A stretch of 64,000 nt of DNA from Acridotheres tristis (GCA_037013685.1 CM072887.1:39669154-39733153), one strand, 5' to 3'; counted from the stretch's first letter, positions 28,373 through 43,300 are shown. Program-made: numbers and translations. Notes: generated by a model from the sequence alone, not told the origin.

Positions 28373-31300
28373 TGTGTTTGGCCATCCCCCGGCACACAAA
28401 CGCTTTGCCACACCAGCACAGGGTTTCCACAAGGCTTTGTGTGAAGCCTTTAAAGCAGAAAGGAAGAGTTTTTAAGCTGAGCAAAGCCTGGCCTAGAGGC
28501 TGGAAAAGCCCCTCAGAGCATCTGGGGTGTGAGGGCAAGACTGAGCAGAGGTAGGGAGCTACCCTGTATGAGGGACAACAGGGGAATAGTTCTGGGGTGC
28601 TGTTCCTTCCTGCAGAGCCTGTCCTTGCTGGGGCACTGGGGAAGGGAAAGGGTCACCCTGCATCACATGAGCATTTTCTTAGGCTTGTGTCTATGTAGTG
28701 TTTAATGCTGCCTCTTTCTCAGGTCTTGTGTTGGCTGAGAAGTGGATTCTGGCAGTGTATGGATTGTGCACAAATGCAGAGGTCAGGCAAAGCTAAAACC
28801 TTTGGTTTGCAAAGGAAGAATTTGCTGATATTTTTTTGCTCTAATATAAAAACGTGAATCCATAAAGTTGTGTTTCTTAGATAGCATATTAGAGATGCAA
28901 ATAATATTTTTCTGGTTAATTACTTTTTTCAATTGCAGGTTCAGTAAGTGAGAAGCTGCCACAACGAGAAGGTGCAGGCAAAACAGGTAAATATCTTAGT
29001 TGGCCTTTAAATAGAAGCTAAAACAGCTGTGGAAGACACTACTGTGGTTTTCCATATACTTAAATTATCAGTATAAATTTGTGATATATTATAGCTGCAT
29101 ATGTAATATATATGCATGCATGTTAATAATTGTATGTTTGCATTGCATATACTTAGTAAACTTACAAGTATAAACATATATATATGTTTATATATATATA
29201 TGCATATATATAAATATATGCATGCATAGACACTACATTTTGTAGTCCCAGTCCTATAGACTTTGCAGTTCAATGGTGTTTGGACGGCAACTTTCCTTCC
29301 CAAATCTATACTCTGAAATATTTTCCCATACTTCTTGCTGGAGGTCAAATTATTCTGTCTGCTTGATAAACACTGCATTCTGCAATTCCAAAATCTTGGG
29401 ACCTGGAGTTCTCAATTTATTTCCATAGCACTCAGTGCTTGGAGTCATCTTGGATGCATCACTTGGCTTTATATTGTGATTAATTCATCTGATGGCTTAC
29501 ATTTATGGCCAGAAGACTGTTGTTGTTTGATATAGGTCATGATGTGTATCTTTTTGGCAGGACAAATTCTGATGTGAATATGACATAGCTGGTAGATTTA
29601 AATGAATGAGATCTATGCTCTAAACAAAATTAAAATTTTTCACTCTCTAAACAGCTGAAAGAATTTTAGATTCAGCTGAAAACAGCATACTGAATATTTC
29701 TATCAGTTACATTACATAAATTAATTTTAAAGAAGTTACTAATTTTTGTTCTAATGTTCATGCCTATGTGTTTGGTGCATGGTAAATATAATTGATTTTT
29801 TTTTAAATGGGAGTTTTTGCAGTATTGCAATAAACCTAACATTTAAATAAACTATTATTCTGCTAAAAGAATCAGTACTCCTTTAGGGCTAATAATTACG
29901 AAGTATTGAAAAATTGTTCCTTCATGTATTTCCAGACAAACTGTGGGTTCCGTTAACCTTAGGTTGCCCATTTTCTTCAGGTCTGGACTTTCATTTTCAG
30001 CTTTGAACTGAATGAACTATCCCATATATAAAATTTGTCTGGAATCCTTTATATTTGTTTGTGGCTATGGTGGTTGAACTACTGAACCCTGAATGAACAG
30101 GCACAGAACAAAGAAGTGAACACAGTTGATCATATCTCCCTTCTTACCATGTATATTTGTGTCTCAAGTGACATGATTGCATTTTACTCATGCCCTGTTT
30201 TTATTCTCCAGCACCAGCCTGCACCATGAAAGGCTTCTGACCTGGTTCTCAGGTGGTCCCTGCTTCTTCTCAAATGCTGCTCTCTTCCTCTCCTCACCCT
30301 TCTTCCAGATAGCCAATGCCTAATGCTTTAAATAAAAGTAATGTTGTCAGAGACATCCCAAAATCTTTAGAGACCGTCACAGAGTAGGGATCAGGATCAT
30401 ATGTCTATCTGAATTAAGGAGCTGTGCTTCAGCTTCACAGCCAGCCTAGTAAAACATATTTTGTTGCTCAGCTTGCAAGGGCACAGCAGTATTTTTTGCA
30501 ACAGCCATAAGACTTTCTTCCTTCTCTTTCCTCTGCATGTTCCTGTGGGCTAACCAGGGGTGTCTGCCCGTATTGTAGCCCAGCAAGCTTAGGCTGGTTC
30601 ACAATGTTCTCAGTGCTCCAGAGGACATGCTTCAGACCTTCAAGGTGTGGTCTTGAGGACTCTACTCAAGAGGCAGCATAGACTTAACCTGAGACAGTCT
30701 CCCCTTCCAAGATATCTCATAAATAAGGGTCTGGTGAGCCATATCTGTTGCAGTTGTGCACCTTGCTTTCTCTGGGTATTCCAATACTGAAAGAAAATTT
30801 CCAGCTGCAGATATTGGAGACCAGGGGCTTTGTTAGCATGTTTGTAAATTTAAACATTAACTGAACTGAAATGAAGCTTAACATATATTCCCTTAAGTAT
30901 ATTCTCTGGCCCCACAGTTCTCTCCTTTATCCAAGGAAAATATTTAGACTCTGAAAAGCACAGGTGTCAGAGTTGGGATCACATCCCTTTTTTCTGATCC
31001 TTAGCTGACTGCAGGACTGTGTTCTTGGTAACTGAACTCTGATAGCAAACAGAATTTAAACAGGGTTATGTTTAAATATATACATATATGGACTGGTATG
31101 CATGTGCCAGCCAGGAAGAATTGTGCAATTAGTCAGTGAGATATCTAATTAATATCAATCATTAAACATACATCATATTAAAACAACAACACCAAAACTG
31201 TTATAAATGGTCTTTGAAGAAAGTTCAGGAGGCTAATTTTGATTGGGCTGATTATCACTGAGTTGCAGCATTATGCTGAAATTCAGGTAATTACATAAGA

Positions 31301-34300
31301 TTAAATGTGTCACAAGGTGAAATTGTGTACCAAAAGATTATTAGAGAAGTGTCATTTAAATGCAAACCCAAGTTTCTGGCTTGGCTCTGGGTAGTATCTG
31401 CCTACCATAAGTTACTTTCTGAAATACTGGGTTTTCTGAATCACATACTGATTGATGATCTAAACATATGTCTTGATTTTCAGTACACTAAGATACTTGA
31501 TGGCCTCTCTGAAGTTAGTCAATGGTCTTATTCCACCACCCAGAGGACACCACAGAAATAATGAGGAGTGACAGTCTTTCATGGCATTGGAGCAAAGAAT
31601 CTTGCTATTGTGTAGACATGAAGAATGAGCACTCTTTTAAAAGAGATCGCCTTATGCCTTGGTTAGATAATTTTGCATTGAAAATAAGCTCCCATTGGTT
31701 CTGCTTAGGTTTTTTATAAAGGTGACTATTTCATGGCTGGAAATTTGGTTTTACCTGCTATCAAAATCTGCTTGGTATCTGTATTTCGTGTGACCTAGAT
31801 GGTAACGTTTAGAGGCAAAGGCCAGAGTGACTCCAAATACTCTGCATGATTTAGAAACAACTCAGACTTAAAAAAAGCCCCAAATAGTGATGGTCATAAC
31901 AAAAAGAACAGGAGACTCTTCTGAATTGTGGTAGCAAGAAGAAAAGAAGAGATAGTGTGTTAGCCTAAAAGCTCCCTTGTTACCCAAGTAAGGCTACATG
32001 CCAGAAGCAGCTTCTCAGTTACCTTTGATTCTGTCTTCCATGAAAATGCCAAGAAAACAATCTGGAAACTATTTTGGTCTGAGATCCAATTGTGAAACTG
32101 CAAGAAATAGTAATAAAACCTTTGCACGGAAGATGCTGTTTACTGCAGTACACCTTGGTCTTGGAGTTAGCTCCATGCCACAGGAAAATATGACTGGAAA
32201 ATATGTACCAGCATGGCTTCCTGAGTCATATTTACTCCACATCTGCAATAGTTTTAAATAACAAAAACATAATAAAGTAAAGATGGGTCTTTGGTACCGC
32301 TCTGTTTAGCAAAAGCTTATTTAAGTAGGTTTTTATGTTTAATTTTTCTTTTCCAGGACGAAGGTCCACTGTATTTTACTGAACCTAAAATGACTCACAT
32401 CTTCTTGTCATTTCTGTAATTTTCCCTCCCTCTTTTCTTGCAGTAATGGTTGGAAGTGGGTGGATGAGAATGCTGACCAGAGGATAACACTTGTGCAAAC
32501 AATATTTTGGTTATATAATCTGTGAATCTTACTAATAAAATCAACTTGATTCTTAAATAGGTCCTGCTGTGCTTAACAAAACCTTTGATTTTAAGGTGTC
32601 TGCAGCCACTCATTCTCTCCAGACTGTTTTTTGTTTTCACAGGTTTCACTTCTTCTATACATTTATCTAATTATTTCTTTAGAAATGCTGATTTTTTAGT
32701 TATAATCTGTCGGTATCAGTGTGCAGCATTAGAAATGAAGAATTACACTCCAGAGAACAACTTGATCACTTCATGCATCACCAAAGAACTTGCAATAAAT
32801 TTATCATTCATAACCTCAAGCCCCATCCATTTATAAAACATAGTCTGTATATGTAATATATCTGTGCTGTGTAGTGCCTATAAAGAATGTTTAAATTACT
32901 GTTTGTTGGCCGGGGCTATGTGCAAATCATTATTTTCAATCATGTATATACACTTATTTAGCTTACTCTCATAATTGTAGTCTCCTTGCAAATCTTTTCC
33001 ATTCTGAATTCAGATGATGCCTCAGCTCCCGCGCTGGAGACTCAGCCTCAAGGTGATGAAGAAGGTGAGCAAATTTAACAATGTGGTATTAAACTGTGCA
33101 GTTATGGATTATATTCCACAACATAAAATGCCATCTTGGGAATATCTACAACTGCAGGGGTGATTGCAAGAAATTGCAAACATCTATTCTTTTTTCAGGA
33201 ACAGCGAAGACAATGCAATAGAGTCTTACAGGCAGGGAATTTTGTGTGATAGTCTTGAGATGAGACTTTACGTGGGGAGACCAACATCAGCAATTTTAAT
33301 TGTCACTACTGAGGGCAGACACGGGTTTTAAACTTGAGCCAAAGTGGAAATTAAAACTCTCTGTTCAAATAAAGAAGTCAAAGGGTAAATTCTATCCTCA
33401 GCATAATGACTAGTATTATCACTGTTAAGGCCAATGTTTTCTGAGGCTTATTTGCCTCTGGAGAAATTAATTGCTATTAAATAAGCAATGATAGTCCAAT
33501 GTTGTGGCTGCCTTATCACTCACCGCTAATCTTGCAGAATTTGGTCTGCATCCATTATGTATTTTGGGTCCAGACTAGGACATTTTTATCTTAATTAAGA
33601 TAATTTTCATGTAAAAGTATTTATTTCAATCTTCTGTACAAATAGGATAAGGAGAGGACTGTTCATGCCTTTGCATGAATAATAGTCTTAACTGCCATAA
33701 TTTAAACTAGTGTGGCCTTTTTTTAAGACCCATATTTCTTAAAAACTAGCCATGTACTATTCAGTTGCTAATAACTTATAAAAATGTTAACATTTATAAA
33801 GTATTTTCTGTTGCCTTTTTTTCTTTCTAGATATAGCTTCTCGTTATCCTACCTTATGGACTGAGCAAGTAAAGAGTAGACAGAACAAAACAAATAAAAG
33901 CTCAGGTAAGAAACTTAAGTTGTCCTTACTTTGCAAAGCTCCTGTGAAGATTTGCATGAACCGTTTTAATAGCCATTGTGCTTCCACTCTCGTTATATGA
34001 TAGTGCCTTAATGATTTGCATGGTGATGATTTACTAAGCTCATGCATCATATGTTCCTTTTGTGGAGAAGCAGTTTTGGCCAGGCTTTACTTGGCTAAAA
34101 TGATATTAGTCCACTAAAGTCTCTGGCTCACACCTATTTCCATCTGTTAGTGGCTCAGACATTTGTTTTTACATTCTTTTTAATATCTTCCTCTTTTTTA
34201 TCTGCTCATTTCTGGGTGATATGTAGCAAGAAGTTGCTTGTAAAATAACAGTGTGGGTTACATTTGTTTGGTGGTAAATCCTAGGAGGCAAACCTGAAAA

Positions 34301-37300
34301 GAGGCAAACTCCTATCAGAAGCCAGTTTTCAGTGAGCAGGAATCAGAAAGACAGTGTTACCTGCTTTTTACTACATCAGTCACCTGCTGTTTACAAACTG
34401 ATCACTGGTTTGATGTGAATTAATTATGTTGCTTTTTAAAAATAATGATCAAATTCTGCCTCTATTTATTTTCATCACTGTTTAGAATTGAGCTTTTTAA
34501 ACCTGGATGTCAGGTGAATGTCCTAAGACTGAAGTCTCTTTAGTATTCAGATAAATTCAGTGCTTTGGTGGATGATAAATTTAATGCCTTATTGCTCCTT
34601 CCTTTCAGTGGGATAAACTTTAGAGAATCTTCCTGGTTTCTATTTCTGCAGAAAAAAGTATAGTGTGAAAGGAAACATTAATGATGTAGGCTATGATTTA
34701 GTAAATCACCCCAGCTTCAAATTCAGTAGAAAGTGAGGTTATGTTTTACATTAAATACTGTGCTTAAGTATTTTACTGAACTGAGGGCCAAAAGCATTTA
34801 GAAAATGCAAAAAAAAAAATCATCATAAGCTAAAAGGTTTAAAGATTCCTTTATACAAGCTATTTTTAACATCAGTGCAATTATTAAAAAAATTTTCTCT
34901 CCTTGATTTTCCAGTAGGTACTTAAGGGAAGGACTTTAAACATCATAGACAAGTGTTTGAAACAAATACTTTTCATGCTGGAGATTTAATTTGTCATTTC
35001 TTTAGTCAGTTTAGTCAAGAACAGAGTTCCTGTGGGATTTCTGTAGCATAAAATATGTGTATAGAAATTTGTCACAGTTAGGAGTGTTTGTTTAATTTTT
35101 ACAGTGCTAGAGACTGAAGCAAGACTTCTTGAACTTGCAGTGTAGCTGCTGGAAGCCAAAGCTTCAACACACACACACACACACACATGTGCACACATGG
35201 AGAAAAAATTAAAAAGGTGGGTTTATTTCTGGGAACTGGTAACCTCCAGTCCATTTAAAGACGTATTTACAAGAGAAGAGGAATCAGAAGCGTGGTTTAC
35301 CTTGTTGTGACTGCTAGCCCATCACCAAAAGCATGATTTTGTTAGTTTCACTAACAGCAGGAGTTGCTCATGACTAAGGTGCCATACCCAGACTAGCAGA
35401 ATTACTTCAGGAGGTACTGTGTAGAAAACTTTGCTTTAATTTGTAGCTATATCTGATGTGCAGATTCACATGACTAGTCAAGGTGAATCCAGGTGCCAAA
35501 ACCAGTGTCCTCACTGATTGTTGCAGGCAGGTTTTTAAGGTCTGCAAAAAAAAAAAAAAAGTAAGATTTTCCCCGTATTACATCTCAGAGGAGTGCCAAG
35601 GCTTTTGGGAACATCCACAGAGAATCAACTCCGGACTGTTACATGTACAGAACAGGAAAGATCTTGCCCCCGAATCCAGTGGATTGTAAACTTGCCGTCT
35701 TCCCACTTCCAAGTTTCAATATAAAGGATAAATATAGATGTCTTCTTTACTCAGTTAGCTTTGTAAACTCTGATTCAGACTTGGTCATACAAACATCAGA
35801 AAGCTTAGTGAAAAATATTTGTCTGAGGAAAACGAGGAAAATTTATCTCTGCATAGGAACTGTGTTTACAAAACAAAACACGAAGCCAAATTTATTCATT
35901 ATGGGCTAAATTTTACTTTGTTTTTCTGTAGTAATCCTGCTACTGTCAAAGAAATTCTTGAGGTGCAAATAACACTATCATCTAGCCCTGCCTATAGAAC
36001 ATAACTAAAAAAATAGACAAAACTGAAAATTTCAGGCAAGATACAAATATCCCATTTAAAAACTTACTATTTTATTCTGCACTGCTTTCTTCTCACTAGT
36101 TTTTACCTGAATATATGTTCTAATATATCATGATCAACATGTCATCTACAAACTTGTCTTGAGCTTGAGAAATTAGTCTCCTTAGGATAAAGTTTTCCTG
36201 AGTTAATGTCACAAATGAGTACATTAAATTTGTTTTATGCCTCATTAAGTGGTTTGCTTTTACTATTCTGCAAATGACCTGCCAGTCACAATTAGCCAGT
36301 AAAATCAGCATAAACTATTTTAGGTTTTGGAAGATAGAAAATAATGGCTCAGGAAATTCTAGTTTATGCTAGTTCTCTAGTGCATTCATTTGACTGAATG
36401 AGCCTAAATTAATTTAGCATGGAGTAATGGCATTTGCAAGTCTCACAGATGCAAGGCATGAAATTAGTGGATTATATATCCATATTCTATAATGCCTTCT
36501 AGTGTATATTCTTTTTGTTGGCTCAGAGAAACAGGCCTTTGCTGTTCACTTAAGACATTTGTGGAGTGGTATTTAACCTATTAGTTTTTTGAGAACAAAA
36601 TTTTACTTCTGGCAAAAATGGCATCAACATTGGATCATGTTACAATAGGTCTGTTTAGAGTGGCTGATTTGAGTAGAAACATCTCCATTTTAGCTCTTTT
36701 GGTACATTGAAGATGATTTTCAAAACACTTTTTCCTTCCATACTTAGAATAGAGTATTTGGCTCATTGCTAAAATAGTTTTTTGCTGAGATGTTTTATAG
36801 ATACGACACAGAGCCTTTGCAAATATTTCATTACTACCCCCACACTCCTCCTTTCCTTCTCGGTTTCACAGAAAATATTGCGGATTTGCCATATCAGATT
36901 GACAGAAGTAAGAATTTTACCAACAGCTATAGAAAATAAACATTGAACAAGGGACTACCTGGCTTCTGATTAAGACACCAAAATGTAGCAGCCTACACTG
37001 CTGTGTGTCTGTGAGCTCAGTGCCTGAATTCCTGCTGTAGTTTGTGGAGCTGTAATCAGCGCAGTCAGTGAAGCCTGGAGAGGCACCCAGCTCACTGTAA
37101 ACCCCCCAGCTCTGTGAGGCCAACTAAGTAACTGGAGCTCACTAGGCACGGTGACTAGTTTAGATCTGTCGCTGATATCAAGGTGTCTGGACTTTAGGCA
37201 AACTTAATCCCACAGCAGAATTGGTTGGAAATCCAGGTACTACTCTTACAGCTTTAGTATTTTGTAAAGACCAGAGGACAGAAGGTTTTTGCTCTTGAAG

Positions 37301-40300
37301 AAATAGATGAAGGTATATTGGATTATGTTCTTAGCAATTGCCAGTGACTGTAACTTCAGGGCTCAGTGCAAATTTAATGTGAATGGAGAAGACAGTGCAG
37401 GTACTCTCCCATCACCTAACAGGGAAAATGCAGTCCCTTGAGGAGAGCTCAAGCTGGACTGTAAATGTCTTAGACTTTCCTTGCTACATCTGCTCTATCA
37501 GCAGTTATATCCCTGTGGGATTCTTAGGAACACAGTGTGACATTTTTCAGAGGTTAATTTTTGTGTTTGAGTATAGACAACAAGTGTTGTTTAATTATTT
37601 TTACAATGACCAGTGAAACTTCTAATTAGTTTTGTTTGCTTGAATTTGAGAGCCATTATTTTCAAATATTCTGTTGTGGGAGCACTTTCGTGAGAAATAG
37701 ATAGGGTGAGTTTAACTGATAATATTTTTAATGTTCAAAAAGGTTTTAAAATACTCAGTAATTTCTCAGTAGAATCTGTACACCATAGAATAAACCATAC
37801 TTAGTGTAAAATTTCATTAATTTTGCAAATTCAGGAAAGAAAAAGTCATCCATAGTCTATAATATACTTACATAGATACTTAAAGACCTTAGAGATTCTG
37901 ATGATAATTCAATTCAAGATAAAAAAATCTTTGAATATTGTTCTAGTGGCTAAAATACAGGACAGTTTCACCTATTTACTATTCAGTTCTATTCTCTTAT
38001 TATTATGCTTTCATATTCTGTTTCCATAAAGATGTAATGGTATCTTATTGCTAATGATTTCTGTGTTTATTGATTATATATTTGTTGGTCATGTATTTAA
38101 TGAGCATTGTAAAGGACTTGTAAAACTGCTGTTTGTTGTGTTGATAATTAAGCATGACCATTATGACCTAAATAGAAGAGAGGAAGAAATTGTTGTCTTT
38201 CTTTCTTGACCCAACAGTTCACGTTTCATTTGAAGCACATAGACACATGATACAGTGTTTGTGTCAGCTCCATGATTTCTGCCATCTTTATGCTTATATG
38301 CTTTAAGCAGGTGCTAGTGGACAAACCATACATAATCCATCATAAAATAAAATCATAAAATCATCATAAAATCTGGGTTGACCCAGAGGAAACCCAGATC
38401 TGCCATTAAGGCTTCTGAGGCAGGGTCAGGGTTATGTGATTATGACATTTTTCCCCCAGAATGAAGAATCCTAAATCGTAATTAATTGTCTCCTCAAACT
38501 ATGGTTTTACTGATTTCAAGAGTGCCCAGATTTCAACCACTTTATGTGGATATTTTGGTAATGTACAATCATCATCATCATAATTTTTTACTTCACTTGT
38601 GTCCATGTGAAAGGGACACATAGCTTTTTATTTAATTTTCTGACACAGTGGAGTAGTGTTTTATTGCTGCCTTTTTGCTACAGACTGTCATTTTCAGGAC
38701 TTAAAAAATTGGTTGCAAGATTTTATCAATTAGTCCCAGAGAGCTTGATCCAACAGGAGTTTCATTCTCAAAACACCATCTGGGAAAACACGTGCACATA
38801 AAGCAATATATTATAGACTGGCTGCAAATGCAAATGAAAACAGTTGGTATAATGTCTGCTGAGAATACCTTCTTAATAGACTAAAATAATGAAATCTAAA
38901 GTGATAATTGTGTGTCTGTATCTATACAAAATAGCTGCTTGCATTTATCTGTCTGTATAGTCTCAATCTGTTGGCAAAGTGTGCCAATGAGATTGATTAT
39001 TATGACAGAGTGACATTCTAAAAGATGACTGCAGTTTTTATTGCTGTGTCATCTGACAGCTTCAAAGCATTTGTACATGAGTTTTTCTCACATGGAAACT
39101 ATGTTGGTTGCCAGTGAGGTTTCTGTCTTGTTAGCTTGCTTTGTTTTGTTTCTCAGAGGCAATTGTTCCAGTGGCATCCTTGTGCACTGATCGTTCCCTG
39201 AAAGTCACCTCGTGAAAGGACCAAGACAAACCTTGTTCCATATTCCGATGCTCATGTTCATTCCAGACTCAACCTGTTTTGCCTATCCTGACAAAAGTCA
39301 GTCCTAAAGTAAAAAAAAAAGCTTGCATGGAAAAAAACTCCCAAAAAACCGGTTTCTTTCAAAAGAAATAAATGTAAGAGTTCATGTGTCTGCCCAATTA
39401 CATCAATTCTAAGAGCCATTCCTTTCTAAGCATAGGAAAATTAATAACCTAGAGACAGAAAACTGAGTAACAGCTCAGTGACTTTTTATTTATTCTCATT
39501 AATTGTTGCATTTTCCAGATGTTGCTTTTAGTGTTCATTGAAGATAAATTACCTGCAGTTGAAGTTGTGTGAGCTAGCAAGGAAAAATCAAGATCTAGTT
39601 GCATGTTTCCACTTACATACTTATTATAAAATAGAAATTTTCTAGAAGCATTTTAAATTAGGCTTATTTCACAATGTGAAGATTTGAGATATGAAACCAG
39701 TTATAGCAGAAGGAAATCAATTGGATATCATAAAAAAGTGAGGGAAGAACATAGGCGGGGGGGGAAGAAAATATTTTGAAAGCTTATTGCCTGTCTTTTT
39801 CAGCAAGTGTTCCTAGGAAGTTGTGTGTTGGCCTGCAGAACCATGCTGATTTTCCATTCTCAAATTTGCTTGTATTTAGCATTAAAGGAGGGGCAGTTGA
39901 GGATGACTCCTACTTGCTCTTAATATATTATGCCTATAATGGACACTCAGAAATGGACTTCAAATTAATGCATAAAGCAGATTTGCATAGGGAAAGAGCC
40001 TGAGTAGAAGTGGTCCATTAATTGCAAACCACTGAATTACACAGAAAAACTGGAAGTTTTTGCCTGTTACTAGTTCATTTCAGCCCTAAAGACATTTTTT
40101 CTTTCCAACAATTAGTGAGGTATGAGCCACACTCAACTATGGGAATTCTCAGTCTTGTGCTGTAAATGCAGTCATTAGCCGTAGCTGGAGAAGTCAAAAG
40201 CATGGCAATAAATTGTTAAGTATATCTATGTCATATTTTCATGGGCTAAAAGTTACAACAGCCTATTGGAAATCTGTAATGTTCTGGCCCAGAGGTTTGA

Positions 40301-43300
40301 TAATCCAGAGTATCTGAAATGGATTTGGCTTAAGACCTAAAAACATCAATTCAAACGACGAAAGGAGAGTAGAAGGCACAAGTATTGATTTTAAATGTCT
40401 TCAAACATCCCAATGGGCTATTAAGTCAACACATGGATCCTGTCAGTGGGAGCTCAGTCCATAACAGATGGGCAATCTCTCTCTGCCAAATTTTAGACAG
40501 GTTCAAGTCCAGACATTTTTGCTGCAAACTTTCTACCTTGCGCTCATCTGTAGGTCAGTTCCCTACACAAGGAAAGGCACTAGAATTATTTCATGAGATC
40601 TACATCAAGTCCAAATATTCTATGTTAGCCATAGATCTGGCTTTTGGGCATTGTAAAATCTATGGGTGCTGAAAGACATGAGCTGGTAAAACATAGAACA
40701 TTTTTTGTTTGGCCTGTTCTCTCAGAAAAGTGGTGCGTGGCAGTTAAAGAAAAAAGCATTGCATGGAATTTAGTAAGAAATACTCACTCAGATGAAGACT
40801 GGAAGCTTCCAACACAACAATCTTATGGCCTCCTCAAACTCTTTGGGTTGTTTCTTGTAGCTGATTCACTAAATGTTCCCTTTAGAGTTCAACAAAGAAC
40901 TTAATTATTTGGAGTGAACTATAATTTCTGATTTTGTTGTTGTTTTTCTGTCAAGAAACACAATAGTTTTAGAGTAGAATTCTTTCTGAATATTGCTTAC
41001 AAGACACCCTCCGGAGCAGAAAAACTCATGGCTTAAAACCTACTGAATGTTCACACCACTAGGGCCAATCAGTAAATGGTTGACTTAGGTCCTAATAGAG
41101 AACTTTTTCTTACTTTTCAGCAGCAATTTCTAATGATATTCTAGTCTTGATTTACCTGTTACAAAAGAGGGAACAGTAATCCTCAACCTCTTCATGTTCT
41201 TCACTAGGGAAAAAAATCATTCTTCCTACTCTGGTCCTCTTTCTTTTCCTTGTCTTGCTTTGCCTTGCCTGACCTAAATTGGTAAAGGAAAATTACTGTT
41301 TTCTTTCAGTTCTTTCAGAGTCGTCCAAGAAGAATAAACTTTCCAGACCTCCCCACATTGCTTGTGTATTATGATTCATTCTTAATTCATAGGCTGCTGG
41401 ATCATGCTTATTATAGAACTGTCCTATCTTTAATAATCCTTTTCACAAGGATTTTCATTTATCTTCATTTTGATTTTGCGTATTAGTTCAAAACCTTAAA
41501 AAAGATCAAGCACTGACATTTCCAGCTTTTTCCTCCCACTACAGGGGAAGATCCTCCCATCCTAAACCATTAAAAAAAGAGCTCTGTTTTACATCCAGTT
41601 GATGTTCTTTATCCTCAGGATGTTCCAGGGCTTTACTGGACCCCCACTGTGGGGAGGAAAAAAAAAATCTGTTTTATGCAGGGATGATAATTTCTATTTT
41701 ACAGCATGTGTTAAAATTTGATGCCAAAAGATAGTAATCTTTCCTGACCATTTTTAATTATATCACATTACTTTCTACAGCAAGTAAATGACACAACAGT
41801 CCTGCTTGAAGTTCTCCTTTAGTTTTCAGACATGCACTCCTCCACCTACCCACAGCTTTCTGTGGTTTGCCAGACATCAGATTGCATAATCATAAAAACA
41901 TCAATAAGGTCCATAAATCCTTAGAGGAATGTCAAGTTAATGATCTGTATTTTAGTGATAGATGAAAAAAATCACTTAAATCATGTTAATGCACAGAAAC
42001 ATATTAGACTGGATAATACCTAATGACATAATCTTTCTGGGAAATAGATAAAACTTTCAATCAAGACAGTCTGGTTCTGGCTATGGCTTTACTATGATTG
42101 TTGGATGGTATGTAGAAGATAGGTCTTCCAACAGGGTAAACAGTAAGAGCTGCCAGGCCTTCCATCCTCGTCCAATAACCAGATAGTTAGAAGAAAATGT
42201 CCATGTTCTATGCAGAGATGCAGTTTTTTCTTCTATCAGGATAAGTCAAATAACCAGCTATCTACCCTTCTAATAATTGAATAAGCTTTGTTTGAAAAAG
42301 AACCGACAACCAGTTATATGGAGTGTGGAATTCTACTGCTTAATCTGCACAAAAAAAGTTCTTACTATTAATGGAAATACAGACTGTAGGAGGACCAGGT
42401 AATGTTCCCTGGTAGATCAGGTTATGGCTAGTCATGGTGGCTTAAACTTGGAGAGATTTTTAATTGGATTATTTATCACATATGAATTCCAAATTTCCTA
42501 TTTGCCAAGCCATGTATCTCTCAACAAAGTTGTTGAAGAGACTACTGACAGCTTGTTACAGTTCATGCATTGCTTAATTATGAAAAAAAAAAAAGAAATC
42601 TTGTCTTTTTCCTTAATTCTGAAAAAAATTGCCACTTGATACAGGAACTTTTCGAGGCTTCATCAGTAATTTTAGTGTTGTCCATGTGATACAAAAACAA
42701 GAGAAATTCAGCTCCTACAGTGACTTCTGTGTGATGGGTGCAATTCACCTCCAAATCTGTGCATTGGCCACACGTCTGAAACGAAGCTATTGCATTAGTC
42801 TGACTCTTTACAGCAGTGTCTGCTTTTATGGATCATTAAAGCCAAGGTTAATGATGTTATCCATGGATCTTTTACCCTACCCTGTCCTTAATGCAATGTA
42901 CTGGATTCTTTTGTTAGTTTCCAATGTAGAGCCTCCTTTCCACACAAGGGTCATCAAAGCAAGGGAACTTTTTGTAGTAAAATTATGTTACTAAAGTACA
43001 TAAACCTGCTTCAAGATCTTCTCATCTATACCCCAACTATTGTGTTGACTGGCTCACTTTATATTTCATTGCACTCCATACGTCGTGCTCTGTCATCTCT
43101 CAAATCAGACTGCTCCAGATAAAGGTTAAGGCACTATGTATTCCTTGCACTCTGCAATGCCTAGGAATAACTGCCTAGGAATAGCATTAAATATTGTTTC
43201 CACAATGCACTAGATTTCGGTGTTGCTGGGGAAGAAGCAGTCATTGAAGAGACAGACCACTGTTTATTAAGCTATTTTTATTACCTGTTTTAGTTTAAAA

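Larger units (their letters stand above)
21192..28938 (+). other. SMOC2: SMOC2 intron 4
   Basis: A 7.7-kb phase-1 intron. It contains a perfect 11-bp foldback at 22511-22534, directly followed by a 5'-truncated CR1 copy in + orientation (22545-22691). It also holds a foldback at 26390-26417, a 22-bp imperfect tandem duplication at 27327-27370, a G/T-rich tract at 27621-27670, and a 32-unit hexamer array at 28177-28368. A moderately GC-rich block of about 270 bp follows the array (28380-28650) without recognisable coding content. Confidence 0.88.

Noticed and set aside
28055..28432. 125-codon minus-strand open frame encoding Glu-Pro/Glu-His repeats
   Set aside because: The open frame is a direct consequence of the stop-free hexamer array. 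The flanking residues show no domain, and there is no support for a start, splicing or a promoter.
40385..40904. Two overlapping plus-strand open frames of 95 and 86 codons
   Set aside because: No recognisable motif. The frames overlap out of phase without splice sites that would join them to SMOC2 exons.
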